DNA from: an uncultured Prevotellaceae bacterium
GTDB lineage: Bacteria > Bacteroidota > Bacteroidia > Bacteroidales > Bacteroidaceae
DNA: 6,748 bases
Assembly: GCA_946408305.1 (NCBI GenBank)
Contig: CAMJRQ010000065.1
Coordinates: 1-6,748, forward strand
Reading direction: 5' to 3'
Shown here: piece after piece, positions 1-5,813 of the stretch
Layout: the number at the start of each line of letters is the position of its first letter
Position numbering within the stretch: the first letter of the stretch is position 1
Notes under the pieces: model-generated
Seen by the model: only the letters and a program-made list of their open reading frames with translations
Told to the model about the DNA's origin: nothing
The model's database searches: none
Translations under genes and position numbers: made by a program

Positions 1-136
1 CCGCCTCGATGACCGGCTACAGCAGTCAGCAGCAGACTACCTTCACAAACTGCTGCGGACAAGTGACCGCCGAGAGCGAGGCCGCCTCGATGACCGGCTA
101 CAGCAGTCAGCAGCAGACTACCTTCACAAACTGCTG
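1..136 (+). repeat. In-frame tandem duplication, 81-bp period (27 codons)
   Basis: Positions 1-55 are repeated without a mismatch at 82-136. The spacer 56-81 separates the copies, and the first copy is cut by the window edge. Each copy encodes ASMTGYSSQQQTTFTNC. The period is exactly 27 codons, about the length of one GLUG-type unit, so the frame is kept. After the copies the sequence diverges: copy one continues Cys-Gly-Gln-Val and copy two continues Trp-Ser-Leu-Ala. Copy two has the context expected from the second module near 2379. The extra copy is therefore either a recent expansion of the repeat unit or an assembly artefact at a contig edge. Confidence 0.9.
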
Positions 137-2825
137 GAGCCTGGCGGAACTGACGGGCGTGGATGGCTACTATTCCTTCTTCCGCGGCAACGGCATTTTC
201 ATCAACTGCTATGACCAAATCGGCACCCAGGTGACCAAGGTGGATGGAAACCAGCTATCCTCGGGCGAGTTCTGCTATCAGCTGAACGGCGAGTCGTTTG
301 CTACCCCAGTCTGGTATCAGACGCTGATTGAGGATGCCTATCCTGTGCTGGACGCCTCGCATGGCATCGTCTACATGCTGGACGATGCGATAGGCGACGT
401 GCACGATGAAGCCACCTTCACGGAATTCCAGGCTTTGTTCCTCGCTGCCGAGCAGGAGTATTGCAACACGGTCGTTGCCGAGCAGGCGCTCATCGACCAG
501 TATGCCGACATCCTCGCAGCGGTCGGTGAATATCAAGGCATGAAGGAATTCTGCGACGATTTCGGCAAATTCGAGAACGCGAAGCGCCGCATAGAATCCT
601 CGGCCAAGGCCTACGCCGCCTTCAGGGCCAAGGTGGAAGCCACGAACGCCTATCTCCAAGAGAATTCTCAATTCGAAGGCGAGAAACGCAGCCTGCTTGA
701 GGACTATCTGCAGATGTCGGAAGAGCCCAGCGAGCTCTTCCCCTACGGTACAGCTCCCTACATCCTGGAGACCCACCTCCTGACCGAAAGCCAGGTGAAA
801 GCTGAGACTGACAAGATAGACCAAATGCTGAAAGAGGCCATCGCCGAGGACTACAAGGCCCATGCCGACATCACCACCCTCCTGGCCAATGCCGACTTCA
901 GCAAGGGCTACAACGGATGGTCGGGCACGCCCGGAAACCGTGTCGGCTCGCCCAATGCCGAGTGCCGAAACTCCACCTGCGACTTCTATCAAACGCTGAC
1001 AGGCCTGAAGAACGGCATCTACGAGATTCGCGTCGACGGATTCTTCCGCCCAGGCAACCCCACCGCCTCGGAAGGCAACATCGAAAGCACCAACTACGGA
1101 GCCATGCTTTACGTCAACGACGTGCAGAACTACCTCATGGCCTCCATCGAGGGCATGATAAGCATCAACGACGCCGTGGACGGCGAGAACTGCTATCTGA
1201 CGAACAACGGCCAGTCTGAGCAGACCGACTATGTGGTCTACGGCGATCTTGAGGAGCCCATTGGTTATGTGCCCAACAGCATGACGGGCCTGAACTATGC
1301 CGTGAAGGGCGGACGCTATGCCAATCGTGTGTTGGCCAACGTCACCGATGGCACGCTCACTGTGGGCTTCCGCATGCCGGGCACCGGAATCGCCAACGAT
1401 TGTATGGACATTGCCAACGTGCAACTCTTCTATCATGGCACGATGGAAGATGCCACAGCCGAGCTGGGCGCCACGCTCGAATGCATGGCCGCCCGCGCCA
1501 AGACGCTCTGCGAATACAAGCCCAGCGACATGACCGACTATGCCCAGTATCCCAGCTTCGATGCCTCGCTGCGCAACGGTCTGCAGGCCGCCATCGACGC
1601 CATCCCATCTGCCGCCGAGCCCGACGAGAAGTATGCCCTGGTGGAGCAGTTCTCTGACCTCTTCAGCCAGATTTACGAGAGCAAGAAGCGCTACATTGGC
1701 ATCCTGGAACGTGCCGGCGACATGGAGGACATCCTAATTAACATCACCGACTTGCTCAACGACGACGAGACGGAGGAACTCTTCTTTGCCCTGCTCGACA
1801 TCCACGACGCCTACATGGCCGGCACTGCCACGGACGAGATGATAGACCAGATCTACAACAACGTCCAGTTCATGCCCAAAAAGGTGGGCGACGCTTATGA
1901 GATTTCCAGCCACACCCAGCTGGCAGTCTTTGCCCTGCTGGTGAACAACGGCGAAAGCGCAGCCAATGCCCGTCTCGTGGCTGATATCGACATGGCGCCC
2001 TGTGGCACCACCGTCTTTAAGCCCATCGGCACGGCGAACGTCTACTACGCCGGCACCTTCGACGGCCAGGGACACACCATCAGCAACCTGAGCATCGAGA
2101 ACGAGGAACTCTACATGGGACTCTTCGGCACCGTCACCGGCGGAGCCGTCATTCGCAACTTCACTCTGAAGAATGTCAACCTTCACGCTTACCGCTTCCT
2201 GGGCATCATCGGAGCCGGAATGGGCAGCGGTCGCGTCGTTCTCGACCGTCTGGGCCTGGAGGGCACGCTCGATACCACCAACAAGAATGCCGCAGGCATC
2301 ATCGGCGTGATGTCGGGCCCAGTCTTCACTGTCACCGACTGCTATTCCACCGGCACCATCTCGGCCAGTGCCGAGGCTGCCGGCATCACCGGATACAGCA
2401 ACAGCTCCGCCAGCAGCCTCGCCAACTGCTGGAGCGCGGCCGAGCTGACCGGACACGAGGAGGGACATCCCTTCTATCGCGGTGCGCTCGGGCTCAGCAA
2501 CTGCTACAACACGTTTGGCCAGCAGGCCACGCTGCTCACCGACGAGATGCTCCGCAGCGGCGAGCTCTGTCATCTGCTCAATGCCGGGCGCAGCGAGACC
2601 GTCTGGTATCAGACGCTGGGCGTGGATGCTCATCCCGTGCTCGACGCCACACACGGCGTGGTCGTCAAGAACGACGACGGCACCTACGGCAACGCCACCG
2701 GTATCGGCGGAGTGACAACGGACAACAGTCAACAGACAACCGTCATCTATGACCTGCAGGGCCGCCGCGTCGAGAAAGCCGTGAAGGGTATCTATATTAT
2801 TAATGGGAAGAAGGTGCTGCGGTAA
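1..2825 (+). CDS. Large modular surface protein with GLUG-like repeats, jelly-roll module and C-terminal sorting-like tail (5' truncated)
   Basis: The frame is open from the left edge (first full codon at 3), so the ATG at 9 is almost certainly internal and the true start and signal peptide lie outside the window. The stop is TAA at 2823-2825. Modules in order: a GLUG-like segment with NCW/NCY motifs (about 3-383); a charged helical segment rich in Glu, Ala and Lys (about 400-880); a jelly-roll-like module from NADFSKGYNGWSG to about 1438, containing DFYQTLTGLKNGIYEIRV; a second helical segment (about 1440-1890); a second GLUG-like region (about 1899-2663) that opens with YEISSHTQLAVFALLVNNG and has the typical GTFDGQGHTISNL motif; a short linker; and the tail YDLQGRRV...GIYIINGKKVLR. 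GLUG-repeat proteins of Bacteroidales are usually cell-surface or secreted. The tail resembles a type IX secretion sorting tail, which is an inference. No catalytic motif is visible, so an adhesin, glycan-binding or scaffold role is a guess. It lies 66 bp before the esterase gene on the same strand. Confidence 0.82.
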   Translation, partial: ASMTGYSSQQQTTFTNCCGQVTAESEAASMTGYSSQQQTTFTNCWSLAELTGVDGYYSFFRGNGIFINCYDQIGTQVTKVDGNQLSSGEFCYQLNGESFATPVWYQTLIEDAYPVLDASHGIVYMLDDAIGDVHDEATFTEFQALFLAAEQEYCNTVVAEQALIDQYADILAAVGEYQGMKEFCDDFGKFENAKRRIESSAKAYAAFRAKVEATNAYLQENSQFEGEKRSLLEDYLQMSEEPSELFPYGTAPYILETHLLTESQVKAETDKIDQMLKEAIAEDYKAHADITTLLANADFSKGYNGWSGTPGNRVGSPNAECRNSTCDFYQTLTGLKNGIYEIRVDGFFRPGNPTASEGNIESTNYGAMLYVNDVQNYLMASIEGMISINDAVDGENCYLTNNGQSEQTDYVVYGDLEEPIGYVPNSMTGLNYAVKGGRYANRVLANVTDGTLTVGFRMPGTGIANDCMDIANVQLFYHGTMEDATAELGATLECMAARAKTLCEYKPSDMTDYAQYPSFDASLRNGLQAAIDAIPSAAEPDEKYALVEQFSDLFSQIYESKKRYIGILERAGDMEDILINITDLLNDDETEELFFALLDIHDAYMAGTATDEMIDQIYNNVQFMPKKVGDAYEISSHTQLAVFALLVNNGESAANARLVADIDMAPCGTTVFKPIGTANVYYAGTFDGQGHTISNLSIENEELYMGLFGTVTGGAVIRNFTLKNVNLHAYRFLGIIGAGMGSGRVVLDRLGLEGTLDTTNKNAAGIIGVMSGPVFTVTDCYSTGTISASAEAAGITGYSNSSASSLANCWSAAELTGHEEGHPFYRGALGLSNCYNTFGQQATLLTDEMLRSGELCHLLNAGRSETVWYQTLGVDAHPVLDATHGVVVKNDDGTYGNATGIGGVTTDNSQQTTVIYDLQGRRVEKAVKGIYIINGKKVLR
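2712..2746 (+). repeat. Heptanucleotide repeat encoding the linker before the C-terminal tail (copy 1)
   Basis: Five consecutive 7-mers are seen: GTGACAA, CGGACAA, CAGTCAA, CAGACAA, CCGTCAT. The consensus is close to CGGACAA. Three heptamers make 21 bases, so the frame returns every seven residues and the peptide reads VTTDNSQQTTVI. It lies between the second GLUG-like module and the YDLQGRRV tail. A matching array in the same reading phase occurs in the next gene at 4467-4501. Confidence 0.75.
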
Positions 2826-2837
2826 AACCTCCCCCGA

Positions 2838-2854
2838 CCCCTCCGAAGGAGGGG
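2838..2854. repeat. Intergenic GC-rich hairpin CCCCTCC-GAA-GGAGGGG
   Basis: This is a perfect 7-bp stem with a 3-base loop, 13 bases after the stop of the surface-protein gene, preceded by another C-rich stretch (CCTCCCCC, 2828-2835). No T-run follows on the + strand, so a standard Rho-independent terminator is not supported. Short C-rich/G-rich palindromes of this kind are, to my recollection, scattered between genes in Bacteroidales genomes, so a dispersed REP-like element is the favoured reading. It could also stabilise the upstream mRNA 3' end or weaken read-through into the esterase gene. Confidence 0.6.
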
Positions 2855-2891
2855 AGAAGTAAATAGAAATCTGTAAACAGTAGATTATGTT

Positions 2892-4589
2892 ATGAATCTC
2901 AAATTCCTCTTGCCGCTGGCTTTCCCGCTCGCACTCAGTGCCCAGATAAAGCCCGTGAAGGTCTATCTGATGGGTGGCCAGTCGAATGCCGACGGGCGCA
3001 CCCTCACCAGCACCATGCCCCAGGAAATTCAGGACTATGTGACGAATGGCGGCAGCCGCTATTGCTATTGGAGCTACGGCGACGGCAAAGACGAGATATG
3101 GAACCGCTTCGGCGGAAAGATGACGCGCTTCATGCCCTATACCGACTACGATACGCAATACAGCGGCTTCGATGCCGTGATATACTATCTCATCGAGCAG
3201 GCCACTCAGGAGCGCTTCTACGTCATCAAGGAAGCTCAGGGCGGCACGGCCATCGACACGCGAAATTACAGCTATCAGAATCTCTATTGGTGTGCCGATG
3301 CCGACTGGATTGACCAGGCCTCGCCCCGCAGCGGCCACTCGCTGACAAAGGAATTCACTGAGAATATCGGGCTCTGCATCGACAACGTCCTCTCCAAGCT
3401 CAGCCAGGGATACGAGATTCAGTGCATCATGTGGCACCAGGGCGAAAGCGACCGCTTCCGTGCCCCCGACTACGGCCGCAACCTCCAGACGATGATTTCC
3501 TATCTGCGCTCCTACATCGTGGCCAAGACGGGCAACCCGCGCTATGCCACACTGCCCTTCATTGCCGGAACCATCAACCGCAACTCCACGCAGTATAACT
3601 CTATCCTCGAGGCCCAGCAGAATCGTCTTGCCGAAACCGACCCCAACTTCCACCTCGTTGATTTCTCCGACTGCGAGTTGGGCCCCGACAACCTCCATTT
3701 CAGCGGCCCTGGCAACGTTACCTGCGGTCGGCGCATGTTCAACAAACTGGTCCATCTGGGTCTCGTCGATGCCGACACCGTCGAGGTCTCCCAAGCCCCG
3801 GCCGATACCCTCTGGCTGACGCGCAAGTACATCCAGAATTTCGATTTCGACTTCTTCGAGAACTCTGACGGACTGAAGATGAACGATGGCACCGAGAAGC
3901 GCGACGGAAAGGCCCCTTGGGGCTGGAAGCACACGTGGCAGGGCTATCCCGAGACACCCTTCCCCTCGGCAACCAACCCGCCATCCTTCGGCATCACGGG
4001 CGTGGACATGCAGAACATGAGCGGCAACAACGCCTGCTGGTACTCGCCCAAGACCGTCATGCCAGCCGATTTCGAGCTTTATCAGGAGGTGCCAGCCGGC
4101 GAGCTTCCCGCCGGGCGCTATCGCCTCTCGTGCCGGCTGGCGCAGAACATGGCCCGGGCGGGCGTCACGCGTCTCTTTGCCAACAACTACGTCTGCTACT
4201 TTGCAGCCGAGTCGCAATACGACGTCGCCGCACTCCGCCAGCTCTTCCCCGACGAAATCATCTCGTTTGCCGGCCAGCGCGGACTGAAGACCACCAATCT
4301 CATGGACATCTCGCTCGAGTTCACGCTCTCCGAGGGCCAACCCCTGCGCTTCGGCATCCGCACCTCCGACAAGAGTGTGCGTGGAACAGCCTACAGCGGC
4401 ACCGGAGCCTTCGCCACCGACTATTGGAGGCTCGTCCGCCTGGGCGATGCCACCGGCGTCGGCGAGGTGACGACGGACAACGGACGACGGACAACCGACG
4501 CCGTCTACAACCTGGCGGGGCAGAAACTCCCTGCGCCCCCCTCGCGCGGCATCTACGTGCAGCGAGGCCGAAAGAGGCTGGCGAAATAG
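2892..4589 (+). CDS. Secreted SGNH/SASA-family carbohydrate acetylesterase with C-terminal jelly-roll-like domain and sorting tail
   Basis: This 565-residue protein probably removes acetyl groups from glycans outside the cytoplasm. It starts MNLKFLLPLAFPLALSA, a short signal peptide with likely cleavage near residue 17. The start at 2892 is chosen because it begins the signal peptide directly, and the ATG at 2887 runs into a stop at once. Family blocks are complete: GGQSNADG with nucleophile Ser31, AQGGTAID (115-122), WHQGESD (181-187), and DNLHF with Asp266 and His269 completing the triad. This fits the sialate O-acetylesterase/DUF303 and CE6-like group. Residues of about 310-530 form a second domain with ELYQEVPAGELPAGRYRLS and a closing DYWRLVRLG, like the jelly-roll module of the upstream protein, possibly carbohydrate-binding. 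A heptamer-encoded linker and the tail YNLAGQKL...GIYVQRGRKRLAK end it. The substrate (xylan, pectin, mucin sialic acid or other) cannot be told from sequence. Co-transcription with the upstream gene is plausible, since no clear promoter is seen in the gap. Confidence 0.87.
   Translation: MNLKFLLPLAFPLALSAQIKPVKVYLMGGQSNADGRTLTSTMPQEIQDYVTNGGSRYCYWSYGDGKDEIWNRFGGKMTRFMPYTDYDTQYSGFDAVIYYLIEQATQERFYVIKEAQGGTAIDTRNYSYQNLYWCADADWIDQASPRSGHSLTKEFTENIGLCIDNVLSKLSQGYEIQCIMWHQGESDRFRAPDYGRNLQTMISYLRSYIVAKTGNPRYATLPFIAGTINRNSTQYNSILEAQQNRLAETDPNFHLVDFSDCELGPDNLHFSGPGNVTCGRRMFNKLVHLGLVDADTVEVSQAPADTLWLTRKYIQNFDFDFFENSDGLKMNDGTEKRDGKAPWGWKHTWQGYPETPFPSATNPPSFGITGVDMQNMSGNNACWYSPKTVMPADFELYQEVPAGELPAGRYRLSCRLAQNMARAGVTRLFANNYVCYFAAESQYDVAALRQLFPDEIISFAGQRGLKTTNLMDISLEFTLSEGQPLRFGIRTSDKSVRGTAYSGTGAFATDYWRLVRLGDATGVGEVTTDNGRRTTDAVYNLAGQKLPAPPSRGIYVQRGRKRLAK
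4467..4501 (+). repeat. Heptanucleotide repeat encoding the linker before the C-terminal tail (copy 2)
   Basis: Five consecutive 7-mers are seen: GTGACGA, CGGACAA, CGGACGA, CGGACAA, CCGACGC. The peptide is VTTDNGRRTTDA, immediately before the YNLAGQKL tail of the esterase. The array has the same length, the same reading phase and the same place relative to the tail as the one at 2712-2746, and it keeps the 7-base period better. Confidence 0.78.
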
Positions 4590-4605
4590 CAACACGGTGC
4601 GATGC

Positions 4606-4650
4606 AAAACGCAACACGTTCCTCGGGCCCGAGGAACGTGTTGCGTTTTT
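4606..4650. terminator. Bidirectional Rho-independent terminator, perfect 44-bp inverted repeat
   Basis: Positions 4606-4627 and 4628-4649 are exact reverse complements (22-base arms, centre in GGGCCC). The arms begin with AAAA and end with TTTT, and a fifth T lies at 4650. Transcripts in either direction form a long GC-rich stem followed by a U-tract. It lies 16 bases after the esterase stop and 21 bases beyond the epimerase stop on the other strand, so it serves both convergent genes. A second copy of the outer arm (GTTGCGTTTT, 4662-4671) overlaps the epimerase stop codon and could pair with 4606-4615 instead. Confidence 0.92.
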
Positions 4651-4670
4651 GATAAGATCAGGTTGCGTTT

Positions 4671-5720
4671 TCAGAGCCATCCGTTCTCCTTGTACCAGCG
4701 GACGGTTTCTTTCACTCCGCGCTCGAGCGGCCACTGGGGAGAATAGCCGAAGTCGCGGCGGGCGGGTTCGATGTCGCACTGCCAGTTGCGCTGCCGGAGG
4801 ATGTGGTATTTGTCGTCGTTCAGCGCGTTCATGCGCCCCGTGAGCCGGCTGATGCGTCCGCTCACCCAGCAGACGGCGCGCAGGAACCAGAGCGGGGCCT
4901 TGATGTGGAGCACCCAGGGGTGGCCCATCTCCTGCTGCAGGAGGTCGCTGAAGCGGCGGCTGTTGTAGACCGCTCCGTCGGAGAGGAAATAGGCGCGGCC
5001 CTCGGCCTCAGGTGCCTGGAGGCAGCCGTAGACGGCGCTGACGACGTCCATCACGTAGACGAAGGTAATCTCCTGCGGAAGGTAGCCCACGGCGAAGTCC
5101 GTGTGCTGGCGGATGCTCTTGGCCATGAGGAAGTAGTCGCGCTCGCGGGGGCCGTAGACGCCGGTGGGGCGCAGGATGGTGTAGGGGAAGTGGGTCTGGC
5201 TCTGGAGGTAGTGTTCGGCCTCCAGCTTGCTGCGCCCGTAGGCGGTGTTGGGGCGGGGCGTGTCGGTGCCGAGGATGGGGGCGTAGATCCAGGGATTGTC
5301 CTCCGTGGGGCGGCGCACGGGCTCTTCGCGAATGGCTCCGAAGATGCTCAGGCTGCTCACGAAGACGAAGCGGCGCGGCACCATGTCCTCGGCCCGGAGG
5401 GCGTCGATGAGGTGGCGCGTGCCCTCGGTGTTGGTGCGGAAGAAGTCCTCCTCGCGCAGGCACTTGGTGGCTCCGGCGGCGTGGACCACGTAGTCCCATC
5501 CGCGGCCGCCCATCTCGGCCTTGTATTGGCGGAGCTGCTGGCGGAGCTTGTCGTAGTCGGAGAGGTCGAGCGTGGCAAAGCGGATGCGCTCGTCGGTGAG
5601 GTATTCGCGGCTGCTGGTGCGGCGCATGCCGGCCCACACCTCGAATCCCTTCTTGAGTCCTTCCTCTACGATGAAACTGCCGATGAAGCCGCTGGCTCCC
5701 GTGATGAGAATACTTTCCAT
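4671..5720 (-). CDS. Extended short-chain dehydrogenase / NAD(P)-dependent epimerase-dehydratase family protein
   Basis: This is a cytoplasmic oxidoreductase of the extended SDR family, 349 residues, a normal length. The Rossmann motif is TGASGFIG (residues 7-14), followed by HAAGATK (80-86), VSSLSIFG (121-128, catalytic Ser) and the catalytic pair Tyr161/Lys165 in YGRSK. LRPTGVYGPRERD (183-195) is the usual epimerase substrate-side motif. The start MESILITGASG at 5720 places the fold at the very N-terminus, as is standard. The open frame continues far upstream, but that part is antisense to the RNase R gene and has low-complexity His/Val/Gly composition, so it is rejected. A possible promoter box TAACTTTG lies 22 bases upstream. 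The family includes UDP-sugar epimerases, dihydroflavonol-reductase-like and 3-beta-HSD-like enzymes. Exact substrate is not assignable. A hydrophobic stretch of about 275-290 (APLWFLRAVCWVSG) may contact a membrane or lipid substrate, which is speculative. Confidence 0.88.
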   Translation of the reverse strand: MESILITGASGFIGSFIVEEGLKKGFEVWAGMRRTSSREYLTDERIRFATLDLSDYDKLRQQLRQYKAEMGGRGWDYVVHAAGATKCLREEDFFRTNTEGTRHLIDALRAEDMVPRRFVFVSSLSIFGAIREEPVRRPTEDNPWIYAPILGTDTPRPNTAYGRSKLEAEHYLQSQTHFPYTILRPTGVYGPRERDYFLMAKSIRQHTDFAVGYLPQEITFVYVMDVVSAVYGCLQAPEAEGRAYFLSDGAVYNSRRFSDLLQQEMGHPWVLHIKAPLWFLRAVCWVSGRISRLTGRMNALNDDKYHILRQRNWQCDIEPARRDFGYSPQWPLERGVKETVRWYKENGWL

Positions 5721-5741
5721 AGTTGTGAGTTGATTTTTGTG

Positions 5742-5749
5742 CAAAGTTA
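5742..5749 (-). promoter_or_regulatory. Putative Bacteroidetes -7 box for the epimerase gene
   Basis: On the minus strand the bases read TAACTTTG, an exact fit to TAnnTTTG, the established Bacteroides -7 element. The box ends 21 bases before the ATG at 5720, giving a short leader. I could not see a convincing TTTG -33 element at the expected distance. No Shine-Dalgarno sequence precedes the start; the leader is A-rich, as is common in this phylum. Confidence 0.55.
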
Positions 5750-5771
5750 AGGATTTCTCGGCTAATCTTCG

Positions 5772-5779
5772 TATATTTG
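5772..5779 (+). promoter_or_regulatory. Putative Bacteroidetes -7 box for the RNase R gene
   Basis: The bases TATATTTG match TAnnTTTG exactly. Transcription would begin a few bases after the box, at about 5785-5788, which is downstream of the ATG at 5781. This supports the in-frame ATG at 5814 as the real start, with a leader of about 28 bases. A good -33 TTTG element is not evident. The box is only 22 bases from the opposing box of the epimerase gene, so the two polymerase sites probably overlap. Confidence 0.6.
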
Positions 5780-5813
5780 CATGGAAAACAATTCCCCAAA
5801 CGACGCAAACACC

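Noticed and set aside
9..11. The ATG at 9 as the true start of the surface-protein gene.
   Set aside because: It lies inside a repeat unit that recurs at 90, there is no signal peptide, and the frame is already open before it at the window edge.
255..1436. A 393-codon minus-strand open frame inside the surface-protein gene.
   Set aside because: Same cause: it is codon-aligned antisense and ends exactly at a CTA leucine codon (255-257) of the sense gene. No domain or start context supports it.
2868..2886. A small inverted repeat around CTGTAAACAG upstream of the esterase start, considered as an operator.
   Set aside because: The perfect core is only CTGT-AA-ACAG and the flanking pairing is imperfect, so it is within chance for an AT-rich gap.
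1734..4607. A 957-codon open frame on the minus strand spanning two + genes and the gap between them.
   Set aside because: It is codon-aligned with both + strand genes and stays open because those genes avoid TTA, CTA and TCA codons. Its translation is a low-complexity Val/Gly/His/Ala mix without recognisable domains, while the + strand has complete catalytic motifs and tails.
4803..5750. A 315-codon + strand open frame opposite the epimerase.
   Set aside because: It is a codon-aligned shadow of the epimerase gene, rich in Val/Gly/Ala/Glu, with no recognisable motif.
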